Shown here: positions 38,266 through 47,483 of the stretch, in pieces
Position numbering within the stretch: the first letter of the stretch is position 1
Layout: each line of letters opens with the position of its first letter
Assembly (NCBI GenBank): GCA_009930115.1
Contig: RZYY01000007.1
Location: 1-49,912, forward strand
DNA length: 49,912 bases
Origin: Sphingobacteriia bacterium
Lineage (GTDB): Bacteria > Bacteroidota > Bacteroidia > Bacteroidales > 4484-276
Reading direction: 5' to 3'
Program-made: the position numbers and the translations under genes
Notes under the pieces: model-generated
What the model saw: the letters and a program-made list of their open reading frames with translations, nothing else
Database searches by the model: none
What the model was told of the DNA's origin: nothing

Positions 38266-40656
38266 TTATTTATTGCCACAAAACCGCTGAAAGTTTGAAG
38301 TGCCGCTTTTATCGCCCATATCTGCTGATTTCCTGAAATCTTTGCATGCCTCATCCTTCATTTTCAATTCGAGTTTGCAGACACCCCTGAGATTGATTAA
38401 AGAGGAATTTGCAGGACCTAATTTTAAAGCCTGATCAGCGTCTTCAATACTTTTCTCATAATTTTTCAGGTAATAATGTGAAAAAGATCTGATCTGGTAG
38501 GCATTGGGATAATCGGGAACTATTGCTATAAATTCGTCAAGCAGAGGAATTACTTTATCATACTTTTTTGCTTTATAGTGCGCTGCAGCTTCATTAAAAA
38601 AGTGGAGATTAGGCTCAATTTCCAGTTTATGCCTGAGAAAACGATGCTGTTTTTGAACAAGAGTGTCATGTGGATGATACTTCATGGCCTGATTAACCAT
38701 TTCATTCGCTTTTTCTAAATTATTATTCTGAATATAATAATTGCTTGCCAGAAGAAATGCCTGACTTTCTTTTTTGTTTTTGGCTAAAAACCTTTCATAA
38801 ATATGAGGTATTGAGTCAGTGTCACCGCTTCGTTCAAGCAGCGAAGTGTACATTTGAATGTTGCGCAGATAATTTGGTTTAAGTTGATAAGCAATTTTGG
38901 AGTAGTAAAGTGCACTGTCATACTGTTTCATGTTGTTGAAGGCCATAGCCATGAAAAATTCCCTGCGCGCATCGTAAGGGCTTGAGTAATCAGTGTAGAG
39001 GACATCAAGTGCTTCCTCATATTTTTCTTCGTTTATCAGGTATCTTGCTTTTAATGTTTCAATTGATTCGCCCCAGACACTGACATCAGGCATCCATGGG
39101 AACCCGGCAATGATCCTGGCCGAAGGTTCTTTCAATTTGCCTTGCATGATTTCCTGGTAAACGATTCGCTGGGTTATAGATGATTGAAAATTCAGATACA
39201 ATAGCCAGACTGATGTAGCAAGAATCAGAATTCCAACAATAGATGCCACAATCCTGACTGGTCGAAGACCTAAAATCTGCCTGTTGCGCATTATATAATT
39301 CGACTCGGTGTTTTGGTCATGATAGCTGGTGGCAATTCCGGCGGATACAAAAAATGCAAAAAGAGCTGTAATTTCAGGCCTGTCAGCCGGAAAATTAAAA
39401 AATGCATCCACCGCATAAAAAGCTACACCTGTTGCCGCTAAAAATAAAAACTGATGAAGTTTTTCAGGATCATTGGTTTTATTAAAATAATGCCGGATGA
39501 ACAGTGATATAATGAGCAGAAAAATCCCCATAAACAACAATCCCCCAAAGATGCCTGTTTCTGCCGTGGTTTCGATAAAATCGTTGTGAGCTTTGTAAAG
39601 ATAAATAAACCCCGGGTTTTTTTGATTTTCATATTTCAGAATATCAACCTTCCAGTTTCCGCTGCCAACCCCTAAAAGCGGTTTTTCTTTAATGAGCTCC
39701 CAGGACCATCTCCAGGCATCCAACCTGAGTGAACTTGCACTTTCAGGATTTTTTAGAGTAGAAAGCTGTGCAACAACACTTTGCGTATGACGACTTTTTT
39801 TCTTCTTAGGATAAAGATTTGCTTGCGTAAAATTAAAAATGCCAAGCCCGATAATAATCGAGCCAATATAAACACCTGCAAGCATAAGTGCTGTTTTTTG
39901 CTTTTGACGGATGTAAACGACAATGTTGTAACAAATAAATACAATGGAAATGATGAGAAGTCCAAGATAAAATGCCCTGGTTGCCATGAAAAAAGTTGCT
40001 GTGATTCCTAAAGTAATGGCAAACCAACCGAAAACCCTAAGCCATTTTTTATCGAAAACCAGCAACCAAAGAGCAAAAGGTAGTTTTACATAAATTGCTG
40101 ATGCAAGAATATTCTTGTTGGAATAAACTGTTTTTATGTCGGCTATAGCTTCAATTTCTCCGATGATGAACTTGTTGATGTTGACAAAAACGGAAATCGA
40201 ATCAAAAATCAACAATGCAGTCATAGTAATTATAATCAGTCTGATGTATTTAAGATTGTGCATCAGAATGATGGAAAGGTTAAACACAGAAGCAAATATG
40301 GTAAAGAGCTTGGTAAATTGCAGAACCGACTCGAGAATATTGATTGACTGCGTAAATGAAAGGAGAGAAACTAACAAAAATCCACTGTAAACCAGTCCAA
40401 TAGGATTAAGAAAAAAACGGTCAGCTAAACGATGGTTTTTTAAAACAGGGCTAAATAAGAAAACAACAAATACTACCAGGTTGAGTGTGGCCGTCATAAA
40501 AAACTTTGGAGTGTTGGTGTCGAGCGACATCCAGTTCGGTGTAAAAGTTGGAATAAAAATGTAACCAGATATTATCAGTCCGAAAAGAAAATCTATCGGT
40601 TTAATCAATGGTTCATGTTCTGTTTTTTTCGATGTCTTTTTTTTGGTTTTCTTCAT
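38266..40656 (-). CDS. O-antigen ligase/polymerase-like membrane protein with C-terminal TPR repeats
   Basis: A 796-residue inner-membrane protein. After a basic N-terminus (KKTKKKTSKK) it has about ten membrane segments up to residue 460 and the Wzy_C/WaaL-type periplasmic motif ASSLRLDAWRWSWELIKEKPLLGVGSGNW followed by KAHNDFIETTAETGIFGGLLFMGIFL, with the conserved Arg and His. Residues of about 500-796 are TPR repeats (NAYQIRSFSHYYLKNYEKSIEDADQALKLGPANSSLINLRGVCKLELK). Such proteins polymerise or transfer polysaccharide or O-glycan in the periplasm. It starts 19 nt after the CapD-like gene, so both belong to one surface-glycan operon. Ligase, polymerase and O-oligosaccharyltransferase cannot be told apart by sequence alone. 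Confidence 0.86.
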   Translation of the reverse strand: MKKTKKKTSKKTEHEPLIKPIDFLFGLIISGYIFIPTFTPNWMSLDTNTPKFFMTATLNLVVFVVFLFSPVLKNHRLADRFFLNPIGLVYSGFLLVSLLSFTQSINILESVLQFTKLFTIFASVFNLSIILMHNLKYIRLIIITMTALLIFDSISVFVNINKFIIGEIEAIADIKTVYSNKNILASAIYVKLPFALWLLVFDKKWLRVFGWFAITLGITATFFMATRAFYLGLLIISIVFICYNIVVYIRQKQKTALMLAGVYIGSIIIGLGIFNFTQANLYPKKKKSRHTQSVVAQLSTLKNPESASSLRLDAWRWSWELIKEKPLLGVGSGNWKVDILKYENQKNPGFIYLYKAHNDFIETTAETGIFGGLLFMGIFLLIISLFIRHYFNKTNDPEKLHQFLFLAATGVAFYAVDAFFNFPADRPEITALFAFFVSAGIATSYHDQNTESNYIMRNRQILGLRPVRIVASIVGILILATSVWLLYLNFQSSITQRIVYQEIMQGKLKEPSARIIAGFPWMPDVSVWGESIETLKARYLINEEKYEEALDVLYTDYSSPYDARREFFMAMAFNNMKQYDSALYYSKIAYQLKPNYLRNIQMYTSLLERSGDTDSIPHIYERFLAKNKKESQAFLLASNYYIQNNNLEKANEMVNQAMKYHPHDTLVQKQHRFLRHKLEIEPNLHFFNEAAAHYKAKKYDKVIPLLDEFIAIVPDYPNAYQIRSFSHYYLKNYEKSIEDADQALKLGPANSSLINLRGVCKLELKMKDEACKDFRKSADMGDKSGTSNFQRFCGNK

Positions 40657-40675
40657 AATAAAACATTTTAGCTTT

Positions 40676-42619
40676 TTAATCAGCTGTTTTTGGGTTTATG
40701 CTTACCGGATTTGATGAATCAAGCTTTTCATAAATTGAATTGTTGCTTCGATAGTCCGGAACAATTTTTTTCAGAGCAGCCACAATTTTGAAATTATCGT
40801 AGGATTGCCATTGCAGGGTCAGATCATCAAGTTGTTGTACAAGTAATTGGTGATCAGCAGGATTTACCTGGGCAATCATGATTCTGGGATGATGAGTAGG
40901 TAATGTGTTTTCACTACTGTTCAATAACTCTTCATAAAGCTTCTCGCCTGGCCGTAGTCCCGTGTAGATAATCTTTATATCTTTTTCAGGTTGAAGACCG
41001 GAGAGACGAATCATATTTCGGGCAAGCTCAACAATGCGAATGGATTTTCCCATGTCAAACATAAAAATTTCACTGCCTTGGCCCATGGCGCCAGCTTCTA
41101 ACACCAATTGGCAGGCCTCCGGGATGGTCATAAAAAAACGGGTGATTTCCGGGTGGGTTACGGTAATTGGTCCTCCTTCTTCAATTTGCTTTTGAAACAG
41201 AGGTATTACTGATCCATTAGACCCAAGAACATTTCCAAATCTTGTGGTAATAAAACGGGTGGCATTTGTATGATGGATGTCAAGACTTTGAATATACATT
41301 TCGGCAATTCGTTTTGTAGCACCCATGACATTGGTTGCTTTTACCGCCTTGTCAGTTGAAATCATTACAAATTTTTCAGTACCATGCTTTATGGCAGCAT
41401 CTGCCAGAATGCGGGTTCCGAATATATTCACCCTCACGGCTTCTACAGGGCTCTCCTCCATCATCGGCACATGTTTGTAAGCAGCTGCGTGGTAAACAAG
41501 CTGAGGTTTGTAGTGGTTAAAAACCCACTCCATTCGTTGTGTGTTACTGATGTCAGCCATAAAAATCTCGGCACGATCTGAAAAATCAGCAAACGTGTTC
41601 TTAAGATTGAGATATAAATCATGCAATGGCGTTTCGGCTTGATCAAGCAAAATGATTCTTTTGGCATGGCAATGCATAAGCTGTCTTGATATTTCGCTGC
41701 CAATGCTTCCTGCTGCACCTGTTACCAGTATCACTTTGTCTTTGTTTTGCTTCAGAACAATATTGTTGTCGAGAATAATTGGTTCACGCATTAACAGGTC
41801 TTCAATCCTGATAGCTTTGATTTGCCTGATTTGTAATTCACCATTGATCCAGTTTTCAACCGGAGGTATATTTTTTATGGTTACATTGAATTGAAGAAAA
41901 GCATCAGCAAACTCCCGTTTTTTAACAGGGTCAATGTTATGAACGGCAATAATCAATTCATGAATGTTTCTCTTCTTAATAAACTGGGGTGAAATTACCG
42001 TGGGATCATACACTGGAATCCCTTCAATACTTTTCCCGATTTTTCCGGGATTATCGTCCAGGAACCCAACAACATTATAAATATTGTCAGTGTTGGCAAC
42101 AAGTGTATTTTTTGTCAGAATTCCTGCTTTACCTGCACCATAAATAATAACATTTACCGACTCCCCTTTTCCTTTTATCAGGTTGATCCATATTATTTTA
42201 GCCACAAGTCTGGTAAATACCATAAGGAAAAGTGAGAGTAAACTATGAATAATGATTATTGAAAGCGGAATTACTTTATCCAGCGGCCAGTGATATAGTA
42301 AAATTAGCCAGTTTAGAATAATCAGAATAAGGAAAACTAAACCTGAAGCTTTAAAAATTCTGATAACATCATCAGTGCTTGTGTGGCGGATAATACCTAC
42401 ATAAGATCGGGTTATCAGAAATGTCCCCAGCGAAAGCACTACTACAATAGGAAGAAATACAGGGAGTTTCCAATGATGTATATCACTGGCATCGAAATTA
42501 AAACGAATGAGATAGGCTACAATGAAAGATGCAGCCACTATCAGAACATCACCGATCAATACAACATATCCCGATATAAAGCGATTGGAATACCGAAGCA
42601 AAAATTTCCTGAAATTCAT
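40676..42619 (-). CDS. Membrane-bound nucleotide-sugar 4,6-dehydratase/epimerase (WbpM/PglF/CapD type)
   Basis: A 647-residue enzyme that acts on UDP-GlcNAc-type sugars at the inner membrane, making 4-keto-6-deoxy intermediates for surface polysaccharide. Four N-terminal membrane helices (up to about residue 140) are followed by a CoA-binding-like domain (VIIYGAGKAGILTKNTL) and the extended SDR domain: VILVTGAAGSIGSEISRQL (NAD binding, TGxxGxxG), VYHAAAYKHVPMMEESPVEAVRVNIFGT and STDKAVKATNVMGATKRIAE, where Met replaces the usual catalytic Tyr, as in WbpM and PglF. LRPGEKLYEELL is also characteristic. It is the first gene of the operon with the O-antigen ligase-like protein, 19 nt upstream. 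A TAGTTTTG box precedes it. Confidence 0.93.
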   Translation of the reverse strand: MNFRKFLLRYSNRFISGYVVLIGDVLIVAASFIVAYLIRFNFDASDIHHWKLPVFLPIVVVLSLGTFLITRSYVGIIRHTSTDDVIRIFKASGLVFLILIILNWLILLYHWPLDKVIPLSIIIIHSLLSLFLMVFTRLVAKIIWINLIKGKGESVNVIIYGAGKAGILTKNTLVANTDNIYNVVGFLDDNPGKIGKSIEGIPVYDPTVISPQFIKKRNIHELIIAVHNIDPVKKREFADAFLQFNVTIKNIPPVENWINGELQIRQIKAIRIEDLLMREPIILDNNIVLKQNKDKVILVTGAAGSIGSEISRQLMHCHAKRIILLDQAETPLHDLYLNLKNTFADFSDRAEIFMADISNTQRMEWVFNHYKPQLVYHAAAYKHVPMMEESPVEAVRVNIFGTRILADAAIKHGTEKFVMISTDKAVKATNVMGATKRIAEMYIQSLDIHHTNATRFITTRFGNVLGSNGSVIPLFQKQIEEGGPITVTHPEITRFFMTIPEACQLVLEAGAMGQGSEIFMFDMGKSIRIVELARNMIRLSGLQPEKDIKIIYTGLRPGEKLYEELLNSSENTLPTHHPRIMIAQVNPADHQLLVQQLDDLTLQWQSYDNFKIVAALKKIVPDYRSNNSIYEKLDSSNPVSINPKTAD

Positions 42620-42973
42620 TCGTTCTGCTCTTAATCTTTTGTTATAAGATGCAAAACTACAAAAGTTCAGTTAACAAAAATACAATCAGTTTAAATGCGC
42701 TGGAGAAAAAACTGTATAGCGATTTTTTTAAATCATTGAAATTTAGTAAAATAAGAAAAGAAGTAAAACTTTTTTGTCTATCAGCAAGGCTCAGAAAGGC
42801 TGACGATATTGGTGTCATTCTTACATGTTTGCCAGAGTTATTTAATTTTCACTGTTTAAGTATCCCTTCTTCAGACAGTAAAAGAAAAAAGTTAATTTTG
42901 GGAACTATTTTATGATAAAAATTTTTACCTACTTATTCACCAATCCAAAATAGCAAAATCACAAATAATAAAA
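42620..42973. other. Divergent intergenic region, wbpM-like / DHOD-like genes
   Basis: A 354-nt AT-rich gap with promoters for both sides: the minus-strand TAGTTTTG and a plus-strand TAATTTTG at 42893-42900, the latter 73 nt before the next ATG. An 88-codon frame at 42649-42915 overlaps the minus-strand promoter, has no recognisable motif or signal peptide, and is not called. No hairpin of note. Confidence 0.45.
42652..42659 (-). promoter_or_regulatory. Candidate -7 box for the surface-polysaccharide operon
   Basis: On the minus strand TAGTTTTG, an exact TAnnTTTG match, 32 nt before the ATG at 42619. Confidence 0.4.
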
Positions 42974-43978
42974 ATGAAGAATATGGTTGACCTTACAACA
43001 AAATTTTTAGGACTAACCCTTCGTAACCCACTGATAGTTGGAAGTTCAGGGTTAACTGATACCGTAGAACAGATAAAAGCTGCTGAGCAGGAAGGTGCAG
43101 GTGCAGTTGTGCTCAAATCATTGTTTGAGGAAGAAATAATTGCAGAAATGGATGAAAATATGCACCGCATGACATCACGACATTTCATCTACCCGGAAAC
43201 TTTTGACTACATGGATGAAGAGCATGAAGAGGACAGCGTGCGTAAATATTTACGCCTGATCAGTGAGTCAAAGGCTTCAGTGAAAATACCCGTGATTGCG
43301 AGTATTAATTGTGTTACAGCACAAAAATGGATGTATTTTGCCAGTGAAATTCAAAATGCTGGTGCTGATGCACTGGAGCTAAACCTTTTCATCCTCCCTA
43401 CGGATTTTGAACGATCAGCAGCCGACAACGAACAACTCTATTTTGACATTGTAAAACAAGTAAAGAAAGTTGTCTCTATCCCCGTTTTGCTTAAAATCAG
43501 CTATTATTCCTCCAATCTTGGGCAACTCATCCAGAAACTCTCTGCAACTGGCATTGAAGGAATTACTTTGTTCAATCGTTTCTACAGTCCTGATTTTAAT
43601 CTTGAAACATATCAGGTAGTATCAACCAATGTGCTAAGTAACCCTACTGATCTTGCCATTTCTCTCCGATGGATTGCCGTAATGGCAGACAGGGTAAAAT
43701 GTGATTTGGCAGCCTCTACAGGAGTGCACGATGGCGAAGCAATGATTAAACAAATACTGGCTGGAGCCAACGCAGTACAGGTTGTATCAACACTTTACAG
43801 GCACGGAATCGGATATATTCATCAAATGCTTGACGAAATGAAAAAATGGATGGAGCATGAAGGATATCAAAAGCTTGACGATTTCAGAGGTAAGATGAGT
43901 CAGAACAGAAGTTCCAATCCGGCTGCCTTTGAAAGAGTACAGTTTATGAAGAGTTTCAGGCATTACATTCATCAGTAA
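42974..43978 (+). CDS. Dihydroorotate dehydrogenase-like flavoprotein (not PyrD)
   Basis: A 334-residue TIM-barrel protein of the DHOD-like group widespread in anaerobic Bacteroidetes. It opens VDLTTKFLGLTLRNPLIVGSSGLTDTVEQIKAAEQEGAGAVVLKSLFEEEI, with the FMN-site NP-x-x-x-x-SG pattern, then ELNLFILPTDFERS, PVLLKISYYSSNLGQLIQKL with the conserved Lys, and CDLAASTGVHDGEAMIKQILAGANAVQVVSTLYRHG, a phosphate-binding GGI-like region. In true DHODs the segment NxSCPN carries the catalytic Cys or Ser; here the same place reads NLFILPTD, so dihydroorotate oxidation is doubtful. Partner genes and reaction unknown. ATG 42983 (MVDLTTKF) is an alternative start. Confidence 0.82.
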   Translation: MKNMVDLTTKFLGLTLRNPLIVGSSGLTDTVEQIKAAEQEGAGAVVLKSLFEEEIIAEMDENMHRMTSRHFIYPETFDYMDEEHEEDSVRKYLRLISESKASVKIPVIASINCVTAQKWMYFASEIQNAGADALELNLFILPTDFERSAADNEQLYFDIVKQVKKVVSIPVLLKISYYSSNLGQLIQKLSATGIEGITLFNRFYSPDFNLETYQVVSTNVLSNPTDLAISLRWIAVMADRVKCDLAASTGVHDGEAMIKQILAGANAVQVVSTLYRHGIGYIHQMLDEMKKWMEHEGYQKLDDFRGKMSQNRSSNPAAFERVQFMKSFRHYIHQ

Positions 43979-44190
43979 TCATTTTACCCGTTAAAAGTTA
44001 GTTAACCATTAAATGCATCAACTGTTAGTTGGCATTGATAGAATGAAACAAATTCCTGGTACACTTCAATCAGAAATTGTTTCAGGTTAATCAGTAAAAT
44101 AAAATGCGCCTGGAGTGATACTTATGCGATTTATTTTGGCATGATTTTAGTCAGCGAAAAAAAATATGAACAAATTTAATTAAATGATAA

Positions 44191-45144
44191 ATGAGTGATA
44201 CATTTGAAAAAGTAAAATGCCTGATTATTGGATCAGGACCAGCAGGTTATACTGCTGCTATTTATGCAGCGCGTGCCGATCTTCACCCTGTAATGTACCA
44301 GGGAATGCAACCAGGAGGACAATTAACAATTACTACCGAAGTTGAGAATTTTCCCGGATACCCAAAAGGAGTTCAGGGGCCAGCCATGATGGAAGAAATG
44401 AAAGAACAGGCTGAACGTTTTCATACTGACATCCGGTGGGGCGAAATTATAGAGGCAGATTTGTCAAAAAGACCGTTTAAAGCTGTGGCTGATGACGGTA
44501 CAGTCTTAATGGCCGAAACCATTATTATTTCAACCGGTGCTTCAGCCAAATGGCTGGGATTGCCCTCAGAGCAGGAATACAATGGTTATGGCGTGTCTGC
44601 CTGTGCTACCTGCGACGGTTACTTCTACCGGGACAAGGTAGTTGCTGTGGTAGGTGGTGGCGATACTGCTGCTGAAGAAGCATCTTATCTGGCAAAACTT
44701 TGTAAAAAAGTTTATCTGATCCATCGTCGTGATGAACTCCGTGCCTCAAAAGCTATGCAAAACAGACTTTTTAAACTTCCAAATGTGGAACTTGTCTGGA
44801 ACAGTGTTCCAAAGGAAATTACCGGGAAGCAGGAAGGTTTTTCAAAAGCAGTAACAGGTGTAATTGTCGAAAACATATTGACCGGCGAAAATAAAACAAT
44901 TGATATTGATGGCTTTTTTGTTGCAATAGGCCACAAGCCAAATTCTGACCTTTTCAAAGGCCAATTGGACATGGATGAAGCAGGTTACCTCTTAACCGCT
45001 CCTGACTCAACTGCCACTAAAATTCCAGGTGTTTTTGCTGCCGGAGACATAAAGGATAAAATATACCGGCAGGCCGTCACTGCTGCCGCATCAGGTTGTA
45101 TGGCAGCACTTGAGGCCGAACGTTTTTTAGCCGATCAGGATTAA
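44191..45144 (+). CDS. trxB: Thioredoxin reductase
   Basis: Transfers electrons from NADPH via FAD to thioredoxin in the cytoplasm. All hallmarks are present: FAD motif IIGSGPAGYTAAIYAARA (about residues 11-28), GGQLTITTEVENFPGYP, redox-active disulfide ACATCDGYFY (about 135-144), NADPH motif VAVVGGGDTAAEEASYL and HRRDELRASK (basic residues fitting the NADPH 2'-phosphate), and the C-terminal FAD motif GVFAAGDIKDKIYRQAVTAAASGCMAALEAERFL. Length of 317 aa is standard. It is a single gene with its own terminator. Highly confident. Confidence 0.96.
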   Translation: MSDTFEKVKCLIIGSGPAGYTAAIYAARADLHPVMYQGMQPGGQLTITTEVENFPGYPKGVQGPAMMEEMKEQAERFHTDIRWGEIIEADLSKRPFKAVADDGTVLMAETIIISTGASAKWLGLPSEQEYNGYGVSACATCDGYFYRDKVVAVVGGGDTAAEEASYLAKLCKKVYLIHRRDELRASKAMQNRLFKLPNVELVWNSVPKEITGKQEGFSKAVTGVIVENILTGENKTIDIDGFFVAIGHKPNSDLFKGQLDMDEAGYLLTAPDSTATKIPGVFAAGDIKDKIYRQAVTAAASGCMAALEAERFLADQD

Positions 45145-45163
45145 TCAAACTGTAATGTAAAAT

Positions 45164-45194
45164 GAAGGCTGCTCATACCGGGTAGCCTTTTTTG
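45164..45194 (+). terminator. Rho-independent terminator of trxB
   Basis: Stem AAGGCT / AGCCTT with a 13-nt loop followed by TTTTTGTTTTTG, 20 nt after the trxB stop. Confidence 0.8.
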
Positions 45195-45234
45195 TTTTTG
45201 CTAAGATTAAAGCTCTACTATTCGCTTGCAAAAG

Positions 45235-45272
45235 TTCAGTTTTCACGAATTTAATTAATTTTGTGAACTGAA
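45235..45272 (+). promoter_or_regulatory. Candidate promoter and operator dyad of the AOR-ppnP operon
   Basis: A TAATTTTG -7 box (45256-45263) lies inside an imperfect inverted repeat, TTCAGTTTTCAC (45235-45246) and GTGAACTGAA (45263-45272), which differ by a two-T insertion. The dyad covers the core promoter, where a repressor could act. The ATG is 46 nt further on. Confidence 0.4.
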
Positions 45273-45318
45273 TAACGGAGAAAACATTTATCATTTAATT
45301 AATAACTAAGATTTTTCA

Positions 45319-47478
45319 ATGGAAGCAGTTGAATTAAAGCAAAAGCATAAGTTGCTCAAAACATGGGACTACAACTGGAACCCACTGGACAGAGGATACA
45401 CTGATAAAATCCTCTATCTCAATTTAAGTACTAACGAAATCAAAGAAAAAAATGTGCCCCCGATGATGAAGGAAAAATTTGTCGGTGGTCGGGGTTATGG
45501 TTTAAAACTGCTTTGGGATGCAACAAAACCTGATACAAAATGGAATGATCCTGAAAATGAGATTAACATTTCGTCAGGTCCGATTGGCGGAATAACTCAA
45601 TATTCAGGTACTGGAAAATCCATTTGTGTCTCCATATCACCCCAAACCGATATTCCCATTGATAGTAATGTTGGGGGTTTTTTTGGTCCTTTTCTTAAGT
45701 TTTCGGGTTTCGATGTGATCGAAATTCAGGGTAAAGCAGACAGAGAAGTCATCGTTTTTATCGATGGTGTCAATCACAAAGTTGAAATTTACGAGGCTCC
45801 CTATGATCTGGTGGATAGCCATATACTTGGTGAAATACTTACAGAAATGTATGCCGACGACGAAAAAGACAAAAAGAATATTGGTGTCGTTTCCACCGGA
45901 GCTGCTGCCGGTAAATCACTGATTGGGATGCTCAATTTTTCTTTTTACGATTCCAAACGTAAACTGGTTAGACTCAAACAAGCTGGTCGTGGGGGAATTG
46001 GAACTGTTTTCAGAGATAAAAAAATAAAAGCTATCGTTTGTAAAATACCCGGAGTAAAAGGAAATCTGAATAACGTAGTTGATTTGGAAGCAATAATGGA
46101 ACGAGGTCGCCGGTTCAACAAAGAAATGCGTGATTTTGATGATTCTCAGGCGCAAATGCGGTCAAAAGGTACGGTACATCTTACCAATATTATGAATGAC
46201 TACGATTTACTTCCAACCTGCAATTTCAAATATGGGAATCATCCTGACGCTTACAGAATTCATTCAGATGTTTACAAAGAACGTTTTACCCAGGGTGTTC
46301 CGGACGGTTGCTGGATTGGTTGCAACATGTCATGTGCTAAGGGTGTTGATAATTACATGCTTCGCACCGGCCCTTACAAAGGGCAAAATGTCATTGTTGA
46401 TGGGCCTGAATACGAAACAGCATCATCACTGGGGTCAAATGCCGGGATATTCAATCCCGATTTTACTATAGAAGCCAATTTTTACTGCGATACCTATGGT
46501 ATTTGTACAATTACCTGGGGGACCATTCTGGGGTTTGTTATGGATTGCTACGAAAATGGTATCCTAAATGATGAGCGAACCGGAGGGCTTAAACTCAATT
46601 TTGGAAATGCTGATGAAGCCATGGAGCTTCTCCATCAGTTGGCAAGAGGAGAAGGATTTGGTCTGATTGCCGGACTGGGTGTGCGCAAAATGAAAGAAAT
46701 GTTCAGTGAAAGAGGATGGGGTGACCCACAGTTTTTGCAGGATATTGCAATGGAGAATAAAGGGCTTGAGTATTCCCAGTATGTTTCGAAAGAATCACTT
46801 GCACAGCAAGGCGGCTATGCCATGACCAATAAAGGACCACAACACGACGAAGCCTGGCTGATTTTCATGGATATGGTAAATAATCAGATTCCGACTTTCG
46901 AAGATAAAGCCGAAGCTTTGCACTATTTCCCGATGTTTCGTACCTGGTTCGGCCTTCAGGGCCTTTGCAAATTACCCTGGAACGATGTTGAACCAGCCAA
47001 CAACGCCGAAACCGACGAACCCGCAAAAGTACCTGAACATGTTGATAATTATGTTACTATTTATAAGGCTGTTACAGGCAACACGAATTTCGATAAATAC
47101 GAACTGATCCGACAAAGTGAAAGAGTTTATAATTTTCAGCGAATTTTCAACATCAGACGCGGTTACGGATTACGCAAACATGATGCTCAGCCATACAGGG
47201 CTGCTGGTCCCGTTACTCCTGAAGAATATGCTTCAAGAGCTGAACGATATGATAAACAAATGAAAGAAATTATCGGGGTTGATCCTGAAGGGAAATCAAT
47301 TGAGGAAAAAATTGCCATTACGAGAAAATACAGAGAAGAACGTTACGAACAGCTACTCGATGCTGTATATTTACGTCGTGGCTGGACAAAAAACGGTGTA
47401 CCAAAAATTGAACACCTGAAAAAAATTGGTATGGACTTACCTGAATTGATCGAAATTATCAAAGACAAACAGGAATAA
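45319..47478 (+). CDS. Aldehyde:ferredoxin oxidoreductase (AOR)-family tungsten/molybdopterin enzyme
   Basis: A 719-residue cytoplasmic enzyme that would oxidise an aldehyde, or reduce an acid, with ferredoxin using a bis-pterin tungsten or molybdenum cofactor and one [4Fe-4S] cluster. AOR blocks are visible: KFVGGRGYGLKLLWD (about 53-67), SGPIGGITQYSGTGKS and SNVGGFFGPFLKFSGFDVIEIQGKA in the N-terminal domain, STGAAAGKS, AGRGGIGTVFRDKKIKAIV, and VDGPEYETASSLGSNAGIFNPD (about 360-381), contacting the pterin. Cluster cysteines are Cys331, Cys335 and Cys339 (CWIGCNMSC), spaced 3 and 3 instead of the 2 and 3 of Pyrococcus AOR; the fourth is probably in LQGLCKLPW near 555. It is longer than the classic 605 aa, with an extra helical C-terminus. 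It shares an operon with ppnP. Substrate unknown. Confidence 0.9.
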   Translation: MEAVELKQKHKLLKTWDYNWNPLDRGYTDKILYLNLSTNEIKEKNVPPMMKEKFVGGRGYGLKLLWDATKPDTKWNDPENEINISSGPIGGITQYSGTGKSICVSISPQTDIPIDSNVGGFFGPFLKFSGFDVIEIQGKADREVIVFIDGVNHKVEIYEAPYDLVDSHILGEILTEMYADDEKDKKNIGVVSTGAAAGKSLIGMLNFSFYDSKRKLVRLKQAGRGGIGTVFRDKKIKAIVCKIPGVKGNLNNVVDLEAIMERGRRFNKEMRDFDDSQAQMRSKGTVHLTNIMNDYDLLPTCNFKYGNHPDAYRIHSDVYKERFTQGVPDGCWIGCNMSCAKGVDNYMLRTGPYKGQNVIVDGPEYETASSLGSNAGIFNPDFTIEANFYCDTYGICTITWGTILGFVMDCYENGILNDERTGGLKLNFGNADEAMELLHQLARGEGFGLIAGLGVRKMKEMFSERGWGDPQFLQDIAMENKGLEYSQYVSKESLAQQGGYAMTNKGPQHDEAWLIFMDMVNNQIPTFEDKAEALHYFPMFRTWFGLQGLCKLPWNDVEPANNAETDEPAKVPEHVDNYVTIYKAVTGNTNFDKYELIRQSERVYNFQRIFNIRRGYGLRKHDAQPYRAAGPVTPEEYASRAERYDKQMKEIIGVDPEGKSIEEKIAITRKYREERYEQLLDAVYLRRGWTKNGVPKIEHLKKIGMDLPELIEIIKDKQE

Positions 47479-47483
47479 TTGCT

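Noticed and set aside
42649-42915. 88-codon plus-strand ORF before the DHOD-like gene
   Set aside because: It overlaps the minus-strand promoter region, has no signal peptide or recognisable motif, and has a random-looking composition.
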